Of a stretch of DNA of 17,549 nucleotides, positions 5,217 to 11,573 are shown piece after piece. The number at the start of each line of letters is the position of its first letter. Position 1 is the stretch's first letter. Location of the stretch: NCBI GenBank assembly GCA_030620035.1, contig JAUXAE010000011.1, positions 1 through 17,549 of the forward strand, given 5' to 3'. The notes under the pieces were generated by a model. The model was not told the DNA's origin and made no database searches. It saw nothing but the letters and a program-made list of their open reading frames with translations. The position numbers and the translations under genes are program-made. The DNA is from Dehalococcoidales bacterium (GTDB taxonomy: Bacteria; Chloroflexota; Dehalococcoidia; Dehalococcoidales; JAUXAE01).

Positions 5217-5987
5217 ATGAAAATACGCTTTCTGGGGACGCATAACTGCGAATCGCAGGATACCAAACTTTTAAGCCTGCTGGTTGATGAGCGGCTGGTT
5301 TTAGATGCCGGCGGCCTTACCTCCAGCCTATCCTTTGAGGCCCAGCTAAGGCTTGAGGCCATTCTCTTGAGCCACGCCCACTATGACCATATCAGGGATA
5401 TCCCGCTGATTGCCATGAACCTTTATCTTAGTGGTGCCGGCATCAATGTCTATGCGACGCCATCTGTTCGTGATGCCCTGTTAAGCCACCTGCTCAATGG
5501 CCAGCTCTACCCTAACTTCCTGGAGAAACCGGAGGCCAACCCCACCATCAAATTTAACACAATAGAGCCCTACCGGGCAGTGTCCATTGCCGGCTACCGT
5601 GTCCTGGCCGTGCCCACAAACCATACCGTGCCCACTGTTGGCTACCAGATTACCTCGGCCCAGGGCAAGGTGTTTTTCTATACCGGCGATACCGGGCCCG
5701 GTCTGGATTCCTGCTGGCGGTATGTATCACCTGAGCTGCTTATTACCGAGGTTACTGCCTCAAACAGGTTTGAGCAGTTCGGCCGGGAGTCAATGCATCT
5801 GACCCCCAGTCTGCTCGGAGAGGAGCTACTGAGTTTTCAGGAGATTAAAGGCTATCTGCCCCGGGTGGTTTGTGTCCATATGAGCCCTAATCTAGAGAGG
5901 GAGATCGCCGCCGAGATAGCCACTCTAGCCCGGGAGCTAAATTGCTCAATAACCCTGGCCCATGAGGGCATGGAGCTTAACCTATGA
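5217..5987 (+). CDS. Metallo-beta-lactamase-fold hydrolase, cyclic-nucleotide phosphodiesterase-like
   Basis: 256 aa with a complete MBL-fold metal site: HAHYDH (His53, His55, Asp57, His58), His136, Asp158 in TGDTGPG and His221 in VCVHMSP. The opening MKIRFLGTHNCES and the lack of a C-terminal extension resemble class II cyclic-nucleotide phosphodiesterases and small phosphodiesterase-like hydrolases rather than RNase J or RNase Z, but the substrate cannot be assigned from sequence. The start is set by GGAGG at 5206-5210, six nt from the ATG. It follows yhhQ by 17 nt and precedes the Mut7-C gene by 28 nt, suggesting one transcript. The metal-hydrolase call is firm; substrate is open. Confidence 0.88.
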   Translation: MKIRFLGTHNCESQDTKLLSLLVDERLVLDAGGLTSSLSFEAQLRLEAILLSHAHYDHIRDIPLIAMNLYLSGAGINVYATPSVRDALLSHLLNGQLYPNFLEKPEANPTIKFNTIEPYRAVSIAGYRVLAVPTNHTVPTVGYQITSAQGKVFFYTGDTGPGLDSCWRYVSPELLITEVTASNRFEQFGRESMHLTPSLLGEELLSFQEIKGYLPRVVCVHMSPNLEREIAAEIATLARELNCSITLAHEGMELNL

Positions 5988-6015
5988 AACGGTTGGTAAA
6001 GACAAGGGGGTGAGG

Positions 6016-6495
6016 ATGGCAAGCGCTCCCAGATTCATAGCTGACCACAACGTAGGTAAGCTGGCCAAGTGGCTGAGGATGATGGGCTATGATACCCTGT
6101 TCTTCAGTGGCCGTGAGGACTCAGGCATGGTAGCCACGGCTCTAGCCGAGGACCGGGTGATACTGACCCGGGACACTGAGATTATCAAGCGGCGGCTGGC
6201 GACCAGTGGCCAACTCAGGGTCATACTGCTTGACACCGAGCAGCCCGAGCAGCAGATGTGCCAGGTTATCCAGGCCCTAAAGCTGAATAGCCGCTTCAGG
6301 CCCTTTAGCCTCTGCCTGGAGTGCAACCGCCCCCTTGAGGAGAGGACGGTGGAGCAGGTAAAGGGACGGGTGCCCCCCTATGTTCTTAAGACAAAAGACC
6401 AGTATATGGAGTGTCCTGCCTGCGGCCGCATCTACTGGCGGGGGACACACTGGCAGAGAATGAACCAGAAGCTGGATAGACTGGCCCAGTGTTGA
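6016..6495 (+). CDS. Mut7-C RNase (PIN-like) domain protein with zinc ribbon
   Basis: 159 aa from the ATG at 6016, chosen because AAGGGGG (6004-6010) sits five nt upstream. A longer form from 5962 would overlap the previous gene by 26 nt and add unconserved residues. The N-terminal half is PIN-like: FIADHNVGKLAKWLRMMGYDT carries Asp10, and VILTRDTE carries Asp53. These are the acidic positions expected in this fold. The C-terminal half has a zinc ribbon, CLEC (100, 103) and CPAC (133, 136). Proteins of this type are annotated as Mut7-C RNAse domain proteins; the RNA target is not known. It is the last gene of the probable corA operon, and no clear terminator follows. Confidence 0.85.
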   Translation: MASAPRFIADHNVGKLAKWLRMMGYDTLFFSGREDSGMVATALAEDRVILTRDTEIIKRRLATSGQLRVILLDTEQPEQQMCQVIQALKLNSRFRPFSLCLECNRPLEERTVEQVKGRVPPYVLKTKDQYMECPACGRIYWRGTHWQRMNQKLDRLAQC

Positions 6496-6544
6496 CCCCA
6501 GCCTGGTATCTTGTTACACTTCAAGCTAGCAAGCCGCCGCCCAT

Positions 6545-6612
6545 TTAAGCAAGGGGTTCAAGGGGCGGAGCCTTTAAAAAATCTTCCCCCTCTTCCTTGA
6601 AGGGTTAGATGG
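6545..6612 (+). repeat. Intergenic double-hairpin repeat, degenerate copy A
   Basis: A weakened and truncated relative of the copies at 6622-6701 and 8409-8485. It keeps the order of a GGCGGAGCC-centred hairpin, an A-rich linker and a CTTCCCCCTCTTCCTT arm, but the second hairpin's returning arm decays after GAAGGG. Confidence 0.5.
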
Positions 6613-6621
6613 TAAAGGAGA

Positions 6622-6701
6622 GTCAAAGAGAGGCGAAGCCTCTCTTAAAAACATCTTCCCCTTCCCCTTATCAAGGGGAAGGGGACAAAGGGGATGGGGT
6701 T
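6622..6701 (+). repeat. Intergenic double-hairpin repeat, copy B
   Basis: Two adjacent perfect hairpins. AAGAGAGGC (6626-6634) pairs with GCCTCTCTT (6638-6646) over a GAA loop. A 13-bp stem, 6657-6669 with 6673-6685, has an ATC loop and is built of CCCCTT units. A G-rich tail follows, ending GGGGATGGGGTT. The module matches copy C at 8409-8485 along its whole length, so it is a dispersed repeat and not a simple terminator; no T run follows on the plus strand. Confidence 0.75.
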
Positions 6702-6756
6702 ACCTAATAAAAACCTGAGGGAGTGAGGTAGATAGGTAATCCCCGAGGATAATAGG

Positions 6757-8313
6757 GTGAAGATTGTAACCACTGAAGAGATACGCCAGCTAGAGCAGCA
6801 ATGTCTGAAGATTGGCCTTACCACCAGTGCCCTTATGGAGAATGCCGGTAGGGCGGTGGCTGAGGAGGTTGGACGAATCCTGGGCAACGGCGGCGGGCAC
6901 GGTATCCTAATCTTAATTGGGCCGGGTAATAATGGCGGCGATGGCCTGGTGGCCGGCCGCCATCTGCATGACTGGGGAGATAGGGTCAGTCTCTATCTCT
7001 GTGGGCCCAGACCGGCTGATGACCCCAACCTTAAGCTCGTCCTGGAGCGGGGCCTAGCCTGTATTGATGCCAGCCAGGATGAAAACCAGCATAAGCTTGA
7101 TGAGCTGCTGTCATCAACTGAGGCCGTTATTGATGCCCTTTTTGGTACCGGTCAGAGCCGCCCGCTCGGCAGCCCCTATAGTCAGGTACTGGGCCGGGTG
7201 ACCAAAGCTAAGGAAGAACGGCCCGAGCTTAGGGTTATTGCCCTGGATTTGCCCTCGGGGCTTAATGCCGATAGTGGTGCCGTTGACCCGGCCTGTCTTT
7301 ACGCCGACAATACGGTCACCCTCGGCTTTGTCAAAATGGGCTTATTCAGTCCTCCCGGGGCAGAGAGGGCCGGGCAAATAGCTATTGCCGATATTGGTAT
7401 ACCCGCCCATCTGGCTCGTTCGGTGGCTACTGAACTTATCAGCCGCCAGTGGGTGCAGCAGCTATTGCCCCGGCGGCCGCTTGGGGCGCATAAGGGGAGC
7501 TTTGGTCGGGTGCTGGTGGTGGCCGGCTCCGTAAACTACATTGGTGCCGCCTACCTGGCCTGTAGCGGCGCCATGAGGGTGGGTGCCGGGCTGGTAACCC
7601 TGGCCACGCCCACCAGCCTGCAGCCAGTCCTGGCCTCCAAGCTGACCGAAGTAACCTACCTGCCCCTGCCTGAAGCCGAGCCCGGTATTATCTCGGCCGG
7701 GGCGGCCCGCCGGGTGCTCTCGGAACTTGAAAACTATGATGTCCTGATGCTCGGCTGTGGCCTGGGACAGAGTGAGTCGGCCAAGAGCTTTATTGGGGCT
7801 GTCCTTTTTGGGCTGGGGTCATCGTCACCACCGTTGGTGCTTGATGCCGATGCCCTAAACACCCTGGCCCAGACACTAGATTGGTGGCACCGGCTAACCG
7901 TTGATGCTATACTCACGCCGCACCCCGGTGAGATGTCACGGCTGGCCGGGCTGTCGGCAGATAAGATACAGAAGGATAGGGTGGGCATTGCCCGAAAATC
8001 GGCCCTTAAGTGGCATAAAACAATCGTCTTAAAGGGGGCCTATACTGTTGTTGCCGCCCCGGATGGTAGCTGCCGCCTTAGCCCGACGGCCAACCCCGGG
8101 CTGGCCTCAGCCGGCACCGGTGATGTTCTGGCCGGGGCTATTAGCGGCCTGCTGGCCCAGGGCTTAACTCTCTTTGATGCCGCCACTCTCGGTGTCTACC
8201 TTCATGCCGAGGCCGGCAATATGGTTAAGGCCAGCTTGGGCGATGCCGGCATGGTGGCCAGTGACCTTTTGCCGGTACTGCCACTGGTCATTAAGAAGCT
8301 TAAAGAAAGTTAA
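6757..8313 (+). CDS. nnrE/nnrD: Bifunctional NAD(P)H-hydrate epimerase / ADP-dependent NAD(P)H-hydrate dehydratase
   Basis: 518 aa, the full length of the fused repair enzyme. The N-terminal YjeF_N domain (about 1-215) has GPGNNGGDG (55-63), DALFGTG (126-132) and DLPSG (164-168), and interconverts R and S forms of hydrated NAD(P)H. The C-terminal ribokinase-like dehydratase (about 235-510) has HKGSFGRVLVVAGS (245-258), TPHPGE (387-392) and SAGTGDVLAG (451-460), and restores NAD(P)H using ADP. The start is GTG at 6757, with GAGGA a few nt upstream. The dispersed repeat B lies just before it and copy C just after it. It is followed by coaX, a plausible cofactor-maintenance cluster. Confidence 0.93.
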   Translation: MKIVTTEEIRQLEQQCLKIGLTTSALMENAGRAVAEEVGRILGNGGGHGILILIGPGNNGGDGLVAGRHLHDWGDRVSLYLCGPRPADDPNLKLVLERGLACIDASQDENQHKLDELLSSTEAVIDALFGTGQSRPLGSPYSQVLGRVTKAKEERPELRVIALDLPSGLNADSGAVDPACLYADNTVTLGFVKMGLFSPPGAERAGQIAIADIGIPAHLARSVATELISRQWVQQLLPRRPLGAHKGSFGRVLVVAGSVNYIGAAYLACSGAMRVGAGLVTLATPTSLQPVLASKLTEVTYLPLPEAEPGIISAGAARRVLSELENYDVLMLGCGLGQSESAKSFIGAVLFGLGSSSPPLVLDADALNTLAQTLDWWHRLTVDAILTPHPGEMSRLAGLSADKIQKDRVGIARKSALKWHKTIVLKGAYTVVAAPDGSCRLSPTANPGLASAGTGDVLAGAISGLLAQGLTLFDAATLGVYLHAEAGNMVKASLGDAGMVASDLLPVLPLVIKKLKES

Positions 8314-8408
8314 ATTAAGGAAGAAATAGGGAGGGTCTAGAGAGGGAGGCCCTATAATAAAGCATTACCAAGGAAGATTGAAGAGGTACGACAAAAAAAA
8401 TTATAGGG

Positions 8409-8485
8409 TGGATTGAAGAGGCGAAGCCCCTTCAAAACCCCTTCCCCCTCTCCTTCAAAGGAGAGGGGGATACAGGGGGTGAGGT
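8409..8485 (+). repeat. Intergenic double-hairpin repeat, copy C
   Basis: TTGAAGAGGC (8413-8422) pairs with GCCCCTTCAA (8426-8435), with one mismatch. A longer stem, 8443-8454 with 8459-8470, is built of CCCCCTCTCCT against its complement. The tail GGGGGTGAGGTT matches copy B's tail. Several bases in opposing arms differ from copy B while pairing is kept, which points to selection on structure. The tail lies 13 nt before the coaX ATG and may serve as its ribosome binding site. Confidence 0.75.
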
Positions 8486-8497
8486 TGACATAATATC

Positions 8498-9265
8498 ATG
8501 CTACTGACCATTGATGTTGGCAACACCGATACTACATTAGGTGTCTTTGACGGTGACAAGCTTCGGGCCAGCTGGCACCTGGCTACTGTTATTCACCGCA
8601 TGGCCGATGAGTATGCCGCTTTGCTGCTTGACCTACTGCGTCACCAGGACCTGGATACCACTGATATTGACAAGGTGGCCATGTGCAGTGTCGTGCCACC
8701 GCTGACGGCCACTTTTGAGGCCTTGTTTCAGCGATACTTTGGCATTTCACCACTGGTGGTTGAGGCCGGCACTAAGACCGGGGTACGTATCCTCATGGAT
8801 AACCCCAGGGAGGTCGGCGCCGACCGCATCGTCAATGCCGCCGCCGCCCATCACCTTTATAGCGGCCCGGTGATCGTCGTTGACCTGGGCACGGCCACCA
8901 CCTTTGACACGGTATCCAAGGATGGGGAATACCTGGGAGGGGCCATTGCCCCGGGGATAGCTACCGCCGCCGAGACAATGTTTCAGCGGGCGGCCATGCT
9001 GCCCCGGATTGAACTGGTCCGCCCCAAACAGGCTATCGGTACCAACACTATTGCTGCCATGCAGTCGGGGACTGTCTTTGGCTATGTCGGGCTGGTTGAG
9101 GGTATGGTCGCCCGTATTCAGAAAGAGCTGGGCCAGAAGACCAAGGTGGTGGCTACCGGCGGTTATGCCGAACTCATCGCCGGGGAGACCGATGTCATTG
9201 ATGTCGTCAACCCCGATCTGACACTGATAGGACTCAGGCTTATCTATTTTATGAACCGGGCCTGA
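8498..9265 (+). CDS. coaX: Type III pantothenate kinase
   Basis: 255 aa, standard for CoaX, which phosphorylates pantothenate in the first committed step of coenzyme A synthesis. The ASKHA-fold motifs are all present: the phosphate loop IDVGNTDTTLGVF (5-17), SVVPPL (64-69), DNPREVGADR (101-110, with Asp109 as the expected catalytic residue) and VDLGTATTFD (128-137). The C-terminal VVNPDLTLIGL is also typical. Type III enzymes are usually not inhibited by coenzyme A and need a monovalent cation. It starts 184 nt after the NAD(P)HX repair gene, with repeat C in the gap. coaBC follows 13 nt downstream, so the two coenzyme A steps are cotranscribed. Confidence 0.95.
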   Translation: MLLTIDVGNTDTTLGVFDGDKLRASWHLATVIHRMADEYAALLLDLLRHQDLDTTDIDKVAMCSVVPPLTATFEALFQRYFGISPLVVEAGTKTGVRILMDNPREVGADRIVNAAAAHHLYSGPVIVVDLGTATTFDTVSKDGEYLGGAIAPGIATAAETMFQRAAMLPRIELVRPKQAIGTNTIAAMQSGTVFGYVGLVEGMVARIQKELGQKTKVVATGGYAELIAGETDVIDVVNPDLTLIGLRLIYFMNRA

Positions 9266-9278
9266 CTGGGAGGAAAAA

Positions 9279-10466
9279 ATGTTAGCCAACAAGACGGTAG
9301 TCCTGGGCGTAACCGGCTCTATCGCTGCCTACAAGGCGGCCGATATTGCCAGCAAATTGACCCAGGCGGGGGCTGAGGTTAGGGTGGTGATGACCCAGCC
9401 GGCCACCAGGTTCATCAGCCCGCTGACCCTAAGCACTATTAGCCACCGGCCGGTGGTGACCAGTATGTGGCAACTTGAAACCGAGTTTAGTACTGAGCAT
9501 GTCGCCCTGGCCGAGGCCGCTGATGTGGTCGTTATCGCCCCGGCCACGGCCAATATTATCGCCCACCTGGCCGCCGGCATGGCCGATGACATGTTGAGTT
9601 GTATTGTGCTGGCCACCAGGGCGCCGGTTATCCTGGCCCCGGCCATGAATGTCAACATGTTTCAGAACGCCATTACTCAGCAAAACCTGGCCAAGCTAAA
9701 GGCGCGGGGCTTTGTCATCGTTGGTCCTGAATACGGCCGCCTGGCCTCGGGTAAGATGGGGCTTGGCCGCCTGGCTGAGGTTGAGCAGATTCTGGGCACT
9801 ATCAAGCAGGTGCTGGGCCGGAAAGGGGACCTGGCCGATAAACATATCGTGGTTACTGCCGGCGGCACCCGGGAGCCGATTGACCCGGTGCGCCATCTGG
9901 GCAACCACGCCACAGGCAAGATGGGCCATGCCTTGGCTCTAGCCGCCCGGGACAGGGGGGCTCGCGTCAGGCTGATAACCACAGCCGCACCAGCCGAGAC
10001 GGCCGGCATTGAGGTTAGCCGTGTTGAGACGGCTGTCCAGATGAAGCAGGCGGTGGTAAAGGCAGTGGCACAAGCCGATGCCCTGATTATGGCCGCCGCC
10101 GTGGCCGACTACCGGCCCAGAAGCATCGCCAAGGCCAAAATCAAGAAGGAAACACCTAGCCTGACACTGGAGCTAACTAGAACGCCGGACATTTTGGCCG
10201 AGGTTACCGGTGATTTTATTAAAATTGGCTTCGCCGCTGAGAGTGAGGACATTGTAACCAATGCCCGGCGCAAGCTTAAAGAGAAGGGATTACACCTTAT
10301 TATGGCCAACGATATTACGGATAAGGATAGCGGCTTTGGTGTTGATACCAATAAAGTGACTATAATTGACCGAAGTGGCAAGGTAGAAAGCCTGCCCCTT
10401 TTAACCAAAAGAGAAGTGGCTGATAGAATATTGGATAAAGTGGTGGGGCTTTTGGCCAAGAGGTAA
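9279..10466 (+). CDS. coaBC: Bifunctional phosphopantothenoylcysteine decarboxylase / phosphopantothenate-cysteine ligase
   Basis: 395 aa, full length. The N-terminal FMN-binding CoaC domain (about 1-175) has GVTGSIAAYKA (10-20), His74, and PAMN with Asn124. The C-terminal CoaB domain (about 188-395) has VTAGGTREPID (192-202), NHATGKMG (209-216) and AAVADYRP (273-280). It joins 4'-phosphopantothenate to cysteine and decarboxylates the product. One oddity: the CoaC substrate flap reads RLASGKMGLGRL, with Ser157 where the E. coli enzyme has its reducing cysteine (Cys158). GGGAGG precedes the ATG, and it is the second gene of the coaX operon. Confidence 0.95.
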   Translation: MLANKTVVLGVTGSIAAYKAADIASKLTQAGAEVRVVMTQPATRFISPLTLSTISHRPVVTSMWQLETEFSTEHVALAEAADVVVIAPATANIIAHLAAGMADDMLSCIVLATRAPVILAPAMNVNMFQNAITQQNLAKLKARGFVIVGPEYGRLASGKMGLGRLAEVEQILGTIKQVLGRKGDLADKHIVVTAGGTREPIDPVRHLGNHATGKMGHALALAARDRGARVRLITTAAPAETAGIEVSRVETAVQMKQAVVKAVAQADALIMAAAVADYRPRSIAKAKIKKETPSLTLELTRTPDILAEVTGDFIKIGFAAESEDIVTNARRKLKEKGLHLIMANDITDKDSGFGVDTNKVTIIDRSGKVESLPLLTKREVADRILDKVVGLLAKR

Positions 10467-10522
10467 AAGCTTGGTATAAAGGATTGAGACATAAGCTGGG
10501 GCTTCGATAAATGCATTGTTCA

Positions 10523-10560
10523 CCCAACTGGAACAAGCCAAAGTGGAAAGGGGTAAAGAA
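10523..10560 (+). repeat. Leader direct repeat, copy 1
   Basis: A 38-nt stretch just upstream of the gene at 10573 that matches 11228-11266 at about 32 of 39 aligned positions. The shared core includes ACTGGAA, CAAAG, GGAA, GGGG and AAGAA. It ends at the ribosome binding site of the following gene. Confidence 0.6.
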
Positions 10561-10572
10561 GGAGGCATAAGC

Positions 10573-11223
10573 GTGCCCATTCTGACAAATTTAGAACGTA
10601 TTCAGCTTTATATTGAGACATGGCGTAAATCTCTAAATTTAGACCCAAGTTACCTGTCATCTGCTGAATATCAGGATACTATCAGCTTAGCAAAATCTAT
10701 CTATAAGAGAGTTGAACCTCTATGTGAGACATTTTTGAACGTTGTGAAAGGGTTGGATGACGGCTCTACACTGGGCATTGCAGACTATGACAAAGCAATG
10801 AATTTCCCAAGAAGATTCCTGAAGCTACCATCTATCACTAGTTTGCCACAAAGTCAAAGAGTCATGCTGGAAGCAACCTTGGAAGAAGCCTTCCTACTTG
10901 GTTTACTATTTCATTTAATTTCTTGGACATTTCCCACAAGAAAGCAGTTAGATAGAGTTAACACGGATACGCTTCTTCAATTGTGGGCTCTAGAGGCTCT
11001 CGTAGCTGATACCAAAATGAAACAATATAACAAGGAACTCTCTAAAATACCTGAACTCTGTTTTGAATCCTTCTATGAAACACAAATCCAACCTAAATTA
11101 AGGGAGATGCTCAAGATGGGATTCTGGACTCGTAGCAAATGTCGTTCATTTTTCAATAATCTGTTCTTTGCAGGTGCCCGTCTTGGAATGCATTGGGATT
11201 TATGTACTAAGGAGCAAGTATAA
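10573..11223 (+). CDS. Hypothetical protein in AT-rich island
   Basis: 216 aa from GTG at 10573, which has AGAAGGAGG (10557-10565) seven nt upstream. A TTG at 10516 would extend the frame by 19 codons but has no such site and would translate the leader repeat. The protein is largely helical and soluble, with leucine-rich amphipathic stretches and no visible signal peptide or metal motif. I do not recognise a family. Base use is clearly more AT-rich than in coaBC or valS on either side, consistent with recent acquisition. It forms a pair with the gene at 11267, and both carry the same leader sequence. Confidence 0.7.
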   Translation: MPILTNLERIQLYIETWRKSLNLDPSYLSSAEYQDTISLAKSIYKRVEPLCETFLNVVKGLDDGSTLGIADYDKAMNFPRRFLKLPSITSLPQSQRVMLEATLEEAFLLGLLFHLISWTFPTRKQLDRVNTDTLLQLWALEALVADTKMKQYNKELSKIPELCFESFYETQIQPKLREMLKMGFWTRSKCRSFFNNLFFAGARLGMHWDLCTKEQV

Positions 11224-11227
11224 ACAA

Positions 11228-11266
11228 CCCTACTGGAATAAGACAAAGCGGAAGGGGGGTGAAGAA
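11228..11266 (+). repeat. Leader direct repeat, copy 2
   Basis: Second copy of the leader found at 10523-10560, ending exactly at the ATG at 11267. It contains the GGGGGG ribosome binding site of that gene. The two copies are 705 nt apart and bracket the gene at 10573-11223. Confidence 0.6.
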
Positions 11267-11524
11267 ATGACAAGTAAAAAACTATATATCGGTAAGATTG
11301 AAGTCACCTTTGCAGATGGAACAAGCTCTGACGTGCGAATCTATAAGAGCGGTCGCACTATTTGGACTAATGACCATATTGTGCATCCTTCAAATCGCAA
11401 TTCATTTGAAGGGGTAATTCACGAGATAGGTGTTATTACAAACAAACGAATAGAAAAATGGGAATGGAAAGTATTCGGTCCTGACTATAGCAAGTTGCAG
11501 TTTAGGAGCTATAAGAGACCATAA
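11267..11524 (+). CDS. Small hypothetical protein in AT-rich island
   Basis: 85 aa from ATG at 11267, seven to eight nt after a GGGGGGTG ribosome binding site. An upstream in-frame start at 11168 would overlap the previous gene and is rejected. The peptide alternates charged and aromatic residues (LYIGKIEVTFADGTSSDVRI at 6-25, then EKWEWKVFG), giving a likely small beta-rich soluble domain with no membrane segment. No family recognised. It follows the gene at 10573 by 43 nt and precedes valS by 49 nt, and shares the AT-rich base use of its partner. Confidence 0.65.
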   Translation: MTSKKLYIGKIEVTFADGTSSDVRIYKSGRTIWTNDHIVHPSNRNSFEGVIHEIGVITNKRIEKWEWKVFGPDYSKLQFRSYKRP

Positions 11525-11573
11525 AAAATGCAGCCATATATCGCAGAGTTGCCAATAAGAGGAAAAGTTAAGT

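Noticed and set aside
5962..6015. Longer start for the Mut7-C protein
   Set aside because: The ATG at 5962 lies inside the preceding gene and lacks an RBS; the ATG at 6016 has AAGGGGG at proper spacing and the conserved domain starts right after it.
6626..6685. Rho-independent terminator after the Mut7-C gene
   Set aside because: The hairpins are strong but no T run follows on the plus strand, and the same module recurs at 8409-8485, so it is treated as a repeat.
8747..9292. 181-aa minus-strand ORF opposite coaX
   Set aside because: Glycine- and histidine-rich shadow of a well-conserved GC-rich gene; coaX motifs account for the conservation.
9329..10009. Minus-strand ORFs opposite coaBC
   Set aside because: Alanine-, arginine- and serine-rich shadows with no start signals, antisense to catalytic domains.
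10516..10572. TTG start for the island gene
   Set aside because: It would translate the leader repeat; the GTG at 10573 has AGAAGGAGG seven nt upstream.
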